From contig JALONN010000011.1 in NCBI GenBank assembly GCA_025454915.1, positions 248,001-312,000 of the forward strand: a stretch of 64,000 nt of DNA, written 5' to 3'. The stretch's first letter is position 1, and each line of letters begins with the position of its first letter. This DNA is from Raineya sp. (GTDB lineage: Bacteria; Bacteroidota; Bacteroidia; Cytophagales; Thermonemataceae). Both the position numbers and the translations under genes were made by a program. The notes under the pieces were generated by a model that was not told the DNA's origin, made no database searches, and saw nothing but the letters and a program-made list of their open reading frames with translations. Positions 44,811 through 54,710 of this stretch are shown here, piece by piece.

Positions 44811-47033
44811 CTATACTGTTATCAAATATTCTTTCTTGATGACATCAACTAAGCCAACAGCCATATCCAGCAGGTCTTTTATGTCATTTTTTTGAAGAAT
44901 TTGCTCATTTTTGAATATCAATAAACGGCTATCACGAGAGCGAAGCTTAAAATCTTTACCAGCAAATCCTTCCAAATAACGAATAATATTAGGAGTAAAG
45001 AATTTTTTTGTTTCTTCTGGCTCTGTACTGGTAAGCATATAATGATTAGAGAATGTTTGATATTCATCAAAATCAATATCCTGAGAGCCTTGTGTCACTT
45101 TATTGAGAGCATTTTCTTTCTCTAATACAAAGAAAGGAATATGTCCTATTACATCTGTTATGGTCAAAACAGTCATTTTATAGTTGCGTCCACCAATAGA
45201 ACTCATCTCAGAAATATCCATATCTGAGAATTCAAATCTGGTATGGTCAATAGTCTTGATAAGACGATTAGCTCTATAGTTTATTTTTTTTCCTTGAAAA
45301 AATTTAAAATTCAGATACTTGAAATTATCAGAAATAGGCAAAGGTCTAAAACCCATATCATTTTCAATAGTCAAAGCTTCAAGCTCTTTCTGGCGATTAT
45401 CTAAAACAATATTTTTGGCTTTGTCTTTATATTCAGCATCAAAAACTCTCATGGCTAATGGGTGGTCTGATACAGGATTTTGATGTTCCATTCCTTGAAT
45501 TTCTACTGAACCTCCCTGATGATGATAATCTAACTCAAATTGATGCAAGTTTTCCATAAAAGTATGATCTATTAGTCTAGCTTCATTTACATCAATAATG
45601 ACATGTTTGCCTCTGGGTAACTTATCTAAATACTTTTTAAAGCCCAAGTAATTACTAAATATAGCAGAGTTAGATATTTTAAAATGAATGGTATTGTGTT
45701 GTGAGTCTTCTTCAACTTTTACATGAGCCTTAAACAAGCCTTTAATGGGAGTGCCATAATAAATCTCAATAATAAGTTTCATTAAAATACCAGCTCCTAC
45801 ACCAATCAATAAATCTGTAGCTAGAGTTATGATTAATGTGGTTAAAAATATTAAAAGTTGCTCTTTACCAACATGGTAAGTATGCTTAAATTCTTTAGGT
45901 GAGGCTAAACGATAAGCAACAGCAATCAGCATTGCTGCTAAAGCTGACATAGGAATAAGAACAATAACCTTTGCTAAAACCAAAACGAAAATTAATAAAG
46001 CAACCCCATGAAAGAAATTTGCCCAACGAGTTTTAGCACCATTAGCTACATTGGCAGAACTACGAGCCACTTCCGAAATCATGGGTAAACCACCTATCAA
46101 GCCAGCAAGAGTATTGCCAATACCTACGGCAACCAAATCTTTATTCATATCAGATTTTCTTTGGTAAGGATCTAAACCATCAATGGCTTTTACTGTTAGT
46201 AAAGACTCAATGCTTCCAATCAAAGAAAACATCAAGATATATTGTAGACTATTGGAACTCAATATATCTGAAAAGTAGGGGAAGGTAATACCTATCTTTT
46301 GAGTATCAAATGTGAAAATACCTTCAAGGATAGAAGTTGGAATGTTTACTAAATATGTAGATTTACCATCTTTCACAAAATCACCTAAGCTAAAAAACAT
46401 ACTTAAAGGCACAGCTACCAAAAGAACAATCATAGGAGCTGGTATTTTTTTGATAATCTGGTTTTTAATCACTGGGATGGTAAAAATAATGATTAAGCCC
46501 AAAATGCCTATTAAAGCTACTTCCCATTTTGCATGCATAATGCTATGTGGAATTTCTGCAAGTAGTTCAAACGGTTCTTTGGCTGTAGGCTTTACTCCTA
46601 AAAGTGGGTGAATTTGTTTAGAGAATATAATTACACCAATCGCAGCTAACATACCATGAATGACAGAAACTGGAAAAAAGTTGCCTAATTTACCAGCTTT
46701 CAATAAACCAAATATTACCTGAATAATACTTGCAATAACGATAGTTGCAAGAGCTTTCTCGTAGCCTAAAGATTCTACAGCACTTAAGGCAATGGCAATG
46801 AGTCCAGCAGCAGGTCCTTTAATTGTTAAACGACTACCTGATAATAATGCTACAATCATTCCTCCAATAATAGCAGTAAAAACACCTGTAATAGGAGGAA
46901 ATTTGCTGGCTGAAGCAATACCCAAACATAATGGTAATGCCAAGAAAGAAACTAAAACACCAGCATTAAGGTCATTTTGCCAGTTTTCTTTTAAACCAGC
47001 TAGACCATCTTTAGGAATATATTTAAGTGCCAT
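44811..47033 (-). CDS. SulP-family anion transporter with STAS and extra C-terminal domain (2), dab-linked
   Basis: 740 residues from the ATG at 47033 (MALKYIPKDGLAGLKENW). A longer open frame runs into dabB but has no family similarity. The transport domain contains TIKGPAAGLIAIALSA and a second box MISEVARSSANVANGAKTRW. A STAS domain (IIDVNEARLIDHTFMENLH) and the same ~150-residue C-terminal extra domain as the first SulP protein follow (HIPFFVLEKENAL, DFDEYQTFSNHYML). It lies 49 nt downstream of dabB on the same strand. SulP genes next to dabAB suggest bicarbonate as the substrate (inference from context and from BicA-type relatives). Confidence 0.9.
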   Translation of the reverse strand: MALKYIPKDGLAGLKENWQNDLNAGVLVSFLALPLCLGIASASKFPPITGVFTAIIGGMIVALLSGSRLTIKGPAAGLIAIALSAVESLGYEKALATIVIASIIQVIFGLLKAGKLGNFFPVSVIHGMLAAIGVIIFSKQIHPLLGVKPTAKEPFELLAEIPHSIMHAKWEVALIGILGLIIIFTIPVIKNQIIKKIPAPMIVLLVAVPLSMFFSLGDFVKDGKSTYLVNIPTSILEGIFTFDTQKIGITFPYFSDILSSNSLQYILMFSLIGSIESLLTVKAIDGLDPYQRKSDMNKDLVAVGIGNTLAGLIGGLPMISEVARSSANVANGAKTRWANFFHGVALLIFVLVLAKVIVLIPMSALAAMLIAVAYRLASPKEFKHTYHVGKEQLLIFLTTLIITLATDLLIGVGAGILMKLIIEIYYGTPIKGLFKAHVKVEEDSQHNTIHFKISNSAIFSNYLGFKKYLDKLPRGKHVIIDVNEARLIDHTFMENLHQFELDYHHQGGSVEIQGMEHQNPVSDHPLAMRVFDAEYKDKAKNIVLDNRQKELEALTIENDMGFRPLPISDNFKYLNFKFFQGKKINYRANRLIKTIDHTRFEFSDMDISEMSSIGGRNYKMTVLTITDVIGHIPFFVLEKENALNKVTQGSQDIDFDEYQTFSNHYMLTSTEPEETKKFFTPNIIRYLEGFAGKDFKLRSRDSRLLIFKNEQILQKNDIKDLLDMAVGLVDVIKKEYLITV

Positions 47034-47082
47034 GATAACAAAACAATAAGATGTTAATAGAAAATGTAAGTTTTTGATTGTA

Positions 47083-48960
47083 TTATGATGATTGTAAGGG
47101 TGTTTCATGATAAACTTTTGCATGGTTACCCAAGAAAAGCCTTGCATACACCCTAATAAGAGCAATTCCTTCTATTACAAAACAAGAAGATAATAAAAAG
47201 GCAAGAAAGTACTGATCCTTGTGTATATGGCTGAAAATAAGATCTTCACCAATAAATGTAGTGGTAATAGGAAATCCCATTAAACCCAAAGAGCATAATA
47301 AAAAGATTCCTCCTAATCTTGGATACTCGTAACTATGTCCGTAATATCTGAAAAGTGTAAAATAAGAAGGTTCATTCTTTTTAAGTATATAAAGGGCTAT
47401 GTAACCACTAACACCTGCTACAATTACACCACTTAAATACCAAATGGTTTCACTAATCTGGAAATGCTCATTATGACTGACAGCTAGTGCAATCCAAAAA
47501 TGTTGAAGAATCAGAAGCATCCAAGCAAGTTTGGGATAACGCCTTTCTGAAAATCCTTTCATAACCATCATAAGTGCTATTGATGCAAATAAGGTGGGCA
47601 GGCTATTATGTAGCCAATTAGGAATATGTTCTTCTAATAATCTAAGAATAATGCCTATTCCATACAAAGGTAGAAAGATGATGAGGATGTTGTTGGGTGT
47701 CAGAAAATTTAGTTTATTACCAATTCTTTTGAAGGGAGTAAATATATATTTACCCATAAAAGTATCTAAATTAAACTCTTTTAAAGATAGCAGATACCAG
47801 CCATAATAAAACTTTTTTCCTAATGCAGATGAATTTTTCTCTTTATGTGGTTTGAAATAATAAAATTGCTCACGAATAAGATATGCTACCACAGAAGGAG
47901 AAACTAGTAGCTGATAAGTTCTTAAAAATGCGTTACCTACAAAATGAATAAGTGCTAACAATTCTAAACCTAGAGCAATTTCAATAAACATCAAACCAAT
48001 TTGAGAAACAGAAGCATAAGCAATTTGAGTCTTGATGGTTGGTTGTACTCTTGCTGTAAAATAACCTGTAATGGCTGTTAAAAGACCTATAAAGCCAATC
48101 AGAACTCTAGCTGCCATTTGTTGTTCCCAAAATGGCATAGTTCTAATGAGTAGAAATACACCAAAATGGATAGACAAAGAACCATAAAAAATAGCACTTG
48201 ATGGAGTTGGACCTTCCATAGCTCTTGGCATCCAAGAGGAAAAAGGGAATTGTGCGGATTTTGCAGCAGCAGCAATAAGTAAGCAAATAGCAATGAATAA
48301 ACCTTCAAAACTGTGGCTTAACAAATGCTCGTGAACTAAATCGTAATTATGGAGTTTCTGAAAAGTAATGTTTTCATGCCATAAATGATGACTAGCCCAC
48401 ATGGCAAGCAAAATGCCAATATCTCCAATTCGATAGATAGAAAAAACTTTTACGGCATTACGTACGGGTAAATAGCGTTCACGATAAAAAGCTATTAGTA
48501 AGAATGATGATATACCAATCATTTCCCAACCAATAAAAAGCGTCTCAAAGTTTCCAGCTAATACTGTAAAATTATAAGAAAAGAAAAAGAATAAAATTGT
48601 TGCAAAAAAACGTTTATATCCTTTTTCAAGGTGCATGTAATAGCTACTATAACGTACAATCAGAAAGCTAATAAAAGAACCTACAAATAAGTAAACAGCT
48701 GTAACTCTGTCAAAATAAAAATCTATTAGAAATGTATATTCCTTACTTTGATACAGTAGAATTTCTCTGATATTTAAATTGTTAGAGCCTGAGAATATCC
48801 AATATGCTATAAAACCTGTAAGTGTAAAAAATACCGTTCCAATAGTATAGATAGTAATATTAGAAATCTTTTTTTCTTGCTGTTCTTTTGTAAACATTGT
48901 GATAACAAATGCAAACAAAGGTATCAGCACAAAACTGAGGATAAAATAATTAATGTTCAT
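47083..48960 (-). CDS. dabB: DabB-like NuoL/MrpA-type proton-channel subunit
   Basis: 625 residues, about 14-16 membrane helices. The Proton_antipo_M core is clear. Glu146 (FIGWEMIGISSFLL) matches the proton-path Glu of NuoL. Lys234 (AAAKSAQFPFSSWMPRAMEG) and Glu249 also match conserved residues. Usual DabB length is similar. It starts 6 nt after the dabA stop, so the two are one operon. Known role (DABs, DUF2309 plus PF00361): DabB lets cations flow to energise CO2 hydration by DabA. It is not a complex I subunit here, as no other nuo genes adjoin it. Confidence 0.9.
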   Translation of the reverse strand: MNINYFILSFVLIPLFAFVITMFTKEQQEKKISNITIYTIGTVFFTLTGFIAYWIFSGSNNLNIREILLYQSKEYTFLIDFYFDRVTAVYLFVGSFISFLIVRYSSYYMHLEKGYKRFFATILFFFFSYNFTVLAGNFETLFIGWEMIGISSFLLIAFYRERYLPVRNAVKVFSIYRIGDIGILLAMWASHHLWHENITFQKLHNYDLVHEHLLSHSFEGLFIAICLLIAAAAKSAQFPFSSWMPRAMEGPTPSSAIFYGSLSIHFGVFLLIRTMPFWEQQMAARVLIGFIGLLTAITGYFTARVQPTIKTQIAYASVSQIGLMFIEIALGLELLALIHFVGNAFLRTYQLLVSPSVVAYLIREQFYYFKPHKEKNSSALGKKFYYGWYLLSLKEFNLDTFMGKYIFTPFKRIGNKLNFLTPNNILIIFLPLYGIGIILRLLEEHIPNWLHNSLPTLFASIALMMVMKGFSERRYPKLAWMLLILQHFWIALAVSHNEHFQISETIWYLSGVIVAGVSGYIALYILKKNEPSYFTLFRYYGHSYEYPRLGGIFLLCSLGLMGFPITTTFIGEDLIFSHIHKDQYFLAFLLSSCFVIEGIALIRVYARLFLGNHAKVYHETPLQSS

Positions 48961-48966
48961 GATTGT

Positions 48967-51474
48967 TTAAGCTATTAAAAAGATAGGTAAGTTTTCTCGA
49001 GAGTTTTCTAGCTCTTTTTCTAAATTAGAGGTAGCAGGAATATGGTCGTTGATAGGGTTATATAAAAACCATTCACCTTTATCGAATCTATATAATTCTT
49101 TAGTCTCTGGGTGGATAGCTACCAAATGAACCCAATTGTTGAAAAACCATTGATAAGTAGCTTCATCTTTTTGAATGGTTGTCAAGATGACCTCTGGAAA
49201 ATGCTCAACAATAACCATCAGCCTTAGAGTATCATGAATGTTGAGCATTTGAGCAGGCAAACCTGTTCTTAAATCTCCATCTAAACCATTGGCAACACCT
49301 ACCAAACCAATTACATTATGAGGTAATTTTGAACCTGCACCAAGTCTGTAATTGTCTACTTTCGAGAAATAATATTCAAGGTTGATACCTCCGCAAACAG
49401 GAGCAACAGCTTTCAGGATTCCTAATAAGTATTTCCCTTCTAAATCTTGAGAATAATCGTAAGAGTTTAAGAAGGAACGTCTATCTAAAAATAAATGCTT
49501 ATTGGTTTCTCTTCTGCCTACAATACACAAAGCATTGGTTGCATGATTCCATTCTGGGCGAGGCTCAAACAGAGATAAGGCTCTTAGCTTTACAATTTCA
49601 TGGACTTTTTCGGCAGGTTGTTTATTATCTACCAGCAAAAATCTACGAGCTCTTTCTTTAGCATTATATGCTAGAGCCATTTGAAAATGCTTCTTATGCT
49701 GTTGATGTTGTATTTGGTTATTCTCTGAAACTATCTTTTCATCATAAAAATCAATTTCATCTCGAGTAGTATCATGTAATGCTCCAATAAACTGTGTTGT
49801 ATCAGGAATCAGAATACCTTTTTCTTTTAGAATAGCTCGAACTTCGGATTTATTGAGCATCATAGCTGCTAATCGGGCATTGACAGAACCTGCTCTACCA
49901 CTACAAGCTCCACAGTCGTAACCTGCATAATGTGTGTTATTTACACTACTTGCACCATGACCAATGAAATAAATAATGTCAGAGAAATTTTCAGTCAGAC
50001 CAATACTTCTTAAAAGACCTTCCATACGATTTGCCATTTCTTCTATCGTGAAACCTACCTGTAAATGATGAAGTTCTTTTGGATGGTCTGCATTACACTC
50101 ATAATGTAGTTTGCTTTCTTTATCCATATGTCTGAATGCAGAAACCAAAGCTGGTGTTTCAGAAGGTTTGAAGATATTCCAAACTAACTGGATAGCCGAC
50201 CAAAATCCCATTGTTTGTGAAATAAGCCATCCTCCAAACAGGTTTTTACTATGTTTGCTAAAATGTGCATCTGCCTGATGATGATGCTTTTTTATTTCGG
50301 TTTCTTTGATAAGATAATTTGGATTGAGTGGAGCAGGGCAGGATTTTGTATAGAATTTTCCATGTTCAGGTTGAAAGTAAAATTCGACATTAAAAAAACC
50401 TGCTGTACCAAAAGTTTGAGCATGGGCAAAATCTTCTACATATCTCCTGAATGAACATTCTCTGTCATCTATACAAAAAATTGCTTGAAAATTATACTTC
50501 TGAGCATTAGAGGTGGTTTTTCCTAACTGTAAGCCTCTTAAAACTTGATCATAGAATGTCCATTCGTAGGCTTCCTGCCAAATTTCATAAACTTCAAAGA
50601 GTTCTCTTTTTTTAATAGGCTCAAAAAGGTGTATAATTTTATCATCAACAAAATTAGCAAGAGGCTTCCAATGATTTTCTCCAAATTTCTTATCAAGAGC
50701 ATCAATTTCTAGAAGAAGTTCAAATATGATAAACTCTTTAAGGGAAATCTTCTTTTTATCCAAAAGCCTTTCTGGATGTACTTCTAAAACAGTCACCATT
50801 CCAGACCAACCTGCATGAGCAAATTGCTGGTCAAAAAGATATTGTTCATACCATTGTTCATCCCCAACTAAAATATCTAAAAGCTTTTTAATAGATAAAT
50901 GAGGGTCATGGAGCAATTTTTGAACCCTTTTGCTTTTGAAGAATTTAATGAACCAACTATTTTTATCTAAATCTCGGATAGCGTCTAAAAAGCTTTTTTG
51001 AGAACAAGGAAATTTTTTGATAGCAACCCCCTGATCTATATAACTACTCACAAATCTAAATAAAAAGCTATGAACTTCTTTTTCGATATTCATGTGATAA
51101 GTGTGTGTCCAGATTTGGTGCAACTGCCCTAAACGATTGTACCAAGTAGTATCAAAATGTTCTTCTAAAAGTTTTGTCTGCCATATGTTGAGCATTGAAG
51201 TCCCCTTAGCTTTGATAATAATTTTTTCTAAAACCTTTGCGTGAATCTTACCTTCTTGATATAGATTTCTGTATTCTTCAAGATGAATATAGGTTTTATA
51301 CCCAAAAATAGTAGAAGCAGTTGCTAATGCTTCATGAAAAGGCAAATCTTGAAAAGCATTTAGGGTATTATGGTGAATGAAATCTTTTAAGGGGTTTTGA
51401 TGAGGTAAATAATGTTTTAAATGCTCCAATATAGCATCCTCATCAAACTTATGTAATATAGTGTCTGAAATCAT
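48967..51474 (-). CDS. dabA: DabA, inorganic carbon transporter subunit (DUF2309/UPF0753)
   Basis: 835 residues from the ATG at 51474; a TTG at 51507 is poor. DabA is a beta-carbonic-anhydrase-like zinc protein that, with DabB, converts CO2 to bicarbonate in an energy-coupled manner. The expected zinc-site residues are present: Cys334 and Asp336 (IFCIDDRECSFRRY), His506 (IGHGASS) and Cys521 (YDCGACSGRAGS), with the same 15-residue His-Cys spacing as in characterised DabA. The early motif PLKDFIHHNTLNAFQ is also typical. Operon with dabB and a SulP gene. No carbonic anhydrase or Rubisco genes are near, so anaplerotic carbon supply is the likely use. Confidence 0.93.
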   Translation of the reverse strand: MISDTILHKFDEDAILEHLKHYLPHQNPLKDFIHHNTLNAFQDLPFHEALATASTIFGYKTYIHLEEYRNLYQEGKIHAKVLEKIIIKAKGTSMLNIWQTKLLEEHFDTTWYNRLGQLHQIWTHTYHMNIEKEVHSFLFRFVSSYIDQGVAIKKFPCSQKSFLDAIRDLDKNSWFIKFFKSKRVQKLLHDPHLSIKKLLDILVGDEQWYEQYLFDQQFAHAGWSGMVTVLEVHPERLLDKKKISLKEFIIFELLLEIDALDKKFGENHWKPLANFVDDKIIHLFEPIKKRELFEVYEIWQEAYEWTFYDQVLRGLQLGKTTSNAQKYNFQAIFCIDDRECSFRRYVEDFAHAQTFGTAGFFNVEFYFQPEHGKFYTKSCPAPLNPNYLIKETEIKKHHHQADAHFSKHSKNLFGGWLISQTMGFWSAIQLVWNIFKPSETPALVSAFRHMDKESKLHYECNADHPKELHHLQVGFTIEEMANRMEGLLRSIGLTENFSDIIYFIGHGASSVNNTHYAGYDCGACSGRAGSVNARLAAMMLNKSEVRAILKEKGILIPDTTQFIGALHDTTRDEIDFYDEKIVSENNQIQHQQHKKHFQMALAYNAKERARRFLLVDNKQPAEKVHEIVKLRALSLFEPRPEWNHATNALCIVGRRETNKHLFLDRRSFLNSYDYSQDLEGKYLLGILKAVAPVCGGINLEYYFSKVDNYRLGAGSKLPHNVIGLVGVANGLDGDLRTGLPAQMLNIHDTLRLMVIVEHFPEVILTTIQKDEATYQWFFNNWVHLVAIHPETKELYRFDKGEWFLYNPINDHIPATSNLEKELENSRENLPIFLIA

Positions 51475-51606
51475 AAAACTAAAATAAAATAATAGATGTG
51501 CATACAACAGTTACATTCAATTTGTAAAAAATTGTGTATCAGTTGACAGTATTTTGAGAAAAGATCATTGACACAGATAAATACCTGTGAAAGCTATTAT
51601 TAAATT

Positions 51607-52026
51607 TTAGGACTCGTAAAATACAAGAGAATGAAATGCCACATAACGGGGTGTGGTAAATAAAACGGGAGTATATGGGTTGAAACACAGCGTTTTCTGT
51701 GTAGTCCATTCATTAATTAAATAGTTCGGGGGTAATTCTAAATAAGGAGTATTTTTGTATTGAAAAAGGAGGAAACTAAAATGGGGGAAAGTTATTTTTT
51801 TGGCTTTTTTAGATTTGCCAATAGAAGAATGCTCTCCTTCTGTATCATCTTCACTTTCTTTTTCTGTTCTGTTTTCTTCTTTTTCTGTTTCAGCAGTTTT
51901 TTCAGAAAGAAAACTAAGGGTTTGGATATTAGCACTCCCTTGTAAAAAAAACATAAAAAAAGCCAGAAAAAGGCAAAATATTTGTCTTGACTTTTTTTGG
52001 GTAAGATGTAATTTTTCTACAAGCAT
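51607..52026 (-). CDS. Small exported protein with acidic linker
   Basis: 139 residues. A hydrophobic segment at about 16-35 (IFCLFLAFFMFFLQGSA) acts as signal peptide or anchor, followed by a highly charged Glu/Lys/Asp stretch (TEKEENRTEKESEDDTEGEH) and a mixed C-terminus with aromatic residues (FPHFSFLLFQYKNTPYLELP). I do not recognise the family. It lies 95 nt downstream of a FecA-like receptor gene on the same strand and 132 nt upstream of dabA, so it may belong to either transcript. Confidence 0.6.
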   Translation of the reverse strand: MLVEKLHLTQKKSRQIFCLFLAFFMFFLQGSANIQTLSFLSEKTAETEKEENRTEKESEDDTEGEHSSIGKSKKAKKITFPHFSFLLFQYKNTPYLELPPNYLINEWTTQKTLCFNPYTPVLFTTPRYVAFHSLVFYES

Positions 52027-52121
52027 GAATGCTCTTTTGCTAAAAAGAATTTGTACAAAAGTAAAACAAATTTAATACCAACAGAAAGAAAGTTCATGTT
52101 TTTTTATAAAAATATTTTAAA

Positions 52122-54554
52122 TTATAATTTTGCTTGAATGGTTAAATAGAAACTCCTTCCATCAGCAGGGATAATGCCTGGACCTGGGTAGCTTTCAGCT
52201 CGACGAGTAAAATAAGATTCGTTGAGTAAATTATTGATACTTCCCTCAAAAGTAAGTTTTTTATAAGTGTAACTTACGGAAAAATCCATCACTTTGTAGC
52301 TTGGAATAATGCCTTCAACGGCTGTTGATGTACGAATTGCATTGGTAGCATCCGAAAAATGCTCGTGTGTATATGCAAACTGCAATGTAGAAGAAAAGCC
52401 TCTATATTTGTAGGTAGTTCCTGTTCGAAGCATGATGGGTGGCACCATTTCTACTTTTTTATTTTTGATGGTGTTGTCTCTTGTATTGATGTATCTGGCA
52501 TCTACAAACGCAAAATTTGTAAATATTGTCCAATAAGTGTTTTTATCTGTAATATCTTTTTTCCATAATTTTTGGATATTGAGTTCGCCAAAAAGCTCTA
52601 CACCTACATTACGAGCATCTGAAATATTACCTCTAAAACGATAATCTATAAATAAAGGTGGTAAATCTGCTCTTAAAACCTGCCCGATTCTTCCATTATA
52701 TTTAAGGTAAAAAGCTGTTACTTCAAAATTGAAAATATTATCAACACTACCTCTTAAACCTAAATCGGCAGTATAGCCTGTTTCATCCTGAATATCTTTA
52801 TCTACAATAAAATTAGGATTTACGATTCTTAAATCTGTGAAATTGATAGCTCGATAGTTTTGAGAGAAATTTCCATAAGCTTCCAAATAGTTATTCATTT
52901 TATAGCTAACACCCACACCAAAAATAGGAAAAGCTCTTTTTCTGTCTAAGTTTTCATTCGTTTTAGTTTCAGAAACCAAATTTCCAGCTCCATCAAAAAC
53001 TCTTGTTTTATAGTACCCTTGGGAGCGTGTAACAATACTTTCTAAACGAAACCCTGGGGTAATACTCCACTTGTCAGAAAGGTTAAAAATGTTTTCCATA
53101 AATAAACTATAATTTTTATTAGGAAAACTATAATCAGAGTTTTCGAGATTATCAGCATTCAAAAACTCAAAATTTGCATTACTACCATTATCAGCATCAC
53201 CTTGCTTGGCAGTAGAAAAACCATAATAAACTCTTGTACCTACTAAAAAAGTTTGTCGTTGTTTGCCTAAATTGTATTTATGTAATAATCGGGTTTCATT
53301 TCCAAAATTCTGAAAAATACCTTGTATAAGTGTTCTGTTGCCTCCAAAATCAACTACATTGATGCGTTCCAAATTTCCTAAAGATTGTCTTTGAGCTATT
53401 AAAGCAAAATTTCTGATATTAATTTGTGTTTGAGGGCTGATTTCGTAAGTAGCATTGAGCGAAAACAAATTCCAGTCTACGTAAAACCAGTTTCTGTTAC
53501 GTACAGAAATTCTTGGATTTTCGGCAAAACTTTTGTCTGTGAGTCCACCAGCCTGTTTGGCTAAATAACTCATCTTTGTAATGTCAAGATTGATAAGCAA
53601 TTGAGGTGATAGCTGATAATTTAGAGAAGCATAAACATTATAATAATCAAAATTTGAATTGGGACGATAACCATCTCCTCTTTTATACTGAGCATAAGCA
53701 TAATAATTGAGCTTTCCTTTGGCAACAGTTCCACCAATACTATTAAAAGAATTGAAAAAGCCCCATGAGCCTATACTTTGCCTTGTGGTAAGTTCTATTT
53801 TTTTATCTTGAGCCCCTTTCTTAAAACGAAAATTAACCATACCACCAAATTGTGTACCATACTGCAAAGAGGCTGCTCCTCTAATGATTTCTATACGTTC
53901 AAGGGCTTCGGTAGGAGGAGTGTAATAGCTTTCAGGATAGCCTAAAGCATCAGCAGATATATCATACCCATTTTGGCGAACATTAAAATTGGCAGTTCTG
54001 TTTGGGCTTAAGCCTCGGCCTCCAATACCTAACTGTAAACCAGCACCATCACTTTCCCAAATGTTTAACCCTGTAATTTTTGCATAGACTTGTCGGGGAT
54101 TATTGGTTGCTAAATTGGCAGTAAGGTCTTTAAAGTCTATGACTTCTGTTTTTTTTCCTTCATAAATACCAAAATTTTCAACAGATTTCATTCTGAAAAG
54201 CCCAAAAGTCTGATCTCGATCTGCTTGTACGGTAATCGCATCAATTTCCTCTCCTAAATCTGTGAGTTGAATAATAATTTCTGTTTTTTGGGTATTGATG
54301 AGGATATTTTGGGTATAAATATCTTTTCCTAAAGCATAACAAACCAATTGATAATTACCTTCTGGAATGCTATTTATTACAAAGAAACCTTGTGTATCCG
54401 AGTATGTAGAATTTTTTGTATTCTTTAGTAAAATCGTAGCTTCTGAAATAGGCTTGTTTTGAGAATCAAGAATTTTTCCTTTTAATACATTTTGGGCAAA
54501 AGCAAAATTTGAAAAAAAGTATATAAATAAACAGAAACAAAAACGAAATAACAT
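52122..54554 (-). CDS. TonB-dependent receptor, FecA-like
   Basis: 810 residues. Signal peptide (FCFCLFIYFFSNFAFAQ), a CarboxypepD_reg-like domain (LKGKILDSQNKPISEATILL, about 22-105), a plug (about 120-250, with GLQLGIGGRGLSPNRTANFN and the block EALERIEIIRGAASLQYGTQ), and a full barrel ending in FYLTIQAKL. The plug motif and RGAASLQYG resemble ferric-dicitrate (FecA) type receptors, so iron-complex uptake is likely but not proven. The small exported gene follows on the same strand. No anti-sigma/sigma pair is adjacent. Confidence 0.88.
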   Translation of the reverse strand: MLFRFCFCLFIYFFSNFAFAQNVLKGKILDSQNKPISEATILLKNTKNSTYSDTQGFFVINSIPEGNYQLVCYALGKDIYTQNILINTQKTEIIIQLTDLGEEIDAITVQADRDQTFGLFRMKSVENFGIYEGKKTEVIDFKDLTANLATNNPRQVYAKITGLNIWESDGAGLQLGIGGRGLSPNRTANFNVRQNGYDISADALGYPESYYTPPTEALERIEIIRGAASLQYGTQFGGMVNFRFKKGAQDKKIELTTRQSIGSWGFFNSFNSIGGTVAKGKLNYYAYAQYKRGDGYRPNSNFDYYNVYASLNYQLSPQLLINLDITKMSYLAKQAGGLTDKSFAENPRISVRNRNWFYVDWNLFSLNATYEISPQTQINIRNFALIAQRQSLGNLERINVVDFGGNRTLIQGIFQNFGNETRLLHKYNLGKQRQTFLVGTRVYYGFSTAKQGDADNGSNANFEFLNADNLENSDYSFPNKNYSLFMENIFNLSDKWSITPGFRLESIVTRSQGYYKTRVFDGAGNLVSETKTNENLDRKRAFPIFGVGVSYKMNNYLEAYGNFSQNYRAINFTDLRIVNPNFIVDKDIQDETGYTADLGLRGSVDNIFNFEVTAFYLKYNGRIGQVLRADLPPLFIDYRFRGNISDARNVGVELFGELNIQKLWKKDITDKNTYWTIFTNFAFVDARYINTRDNTIKNKKVEMVPPIMLRTGTTYKYRGFSSTLQFAYTHEHFSDATNAIRTSTAVEGIIPSYKVMDFSVSYTYKKLTFEGSINNLLNESYFTRRAESYPGPGIIPADGRSFYLTIQAKL

Positions 54555-54710
54555 ACCTCAATAGCAGATTATATTAACTTTAAATAGACTAATTCTAAAT
54601 ATGCCTGCAAAAATCTATTTTTTTTTTGTAGTTTCCTATGTTTTTTTTTGTGATTTGGTTTAGGTAGGCTAATTTTACCACTAAAGTTTTATATTTTGAT
54701 ATTGATAAAG

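Noticed and set aside
47034..47165. Longer open reading frame at the start of the second SulP gene
   Set aside because: It overlaps dabB and its residues have no resemblance to SulP; the paralogue starts at the point corresponding to 47033.
47083..48960. Complex I subunit L for the NuoL-like gene
   Set aside because: Adjacent to DUF2309 (dabA) with no other nuo genes; this pair is the DAB type.
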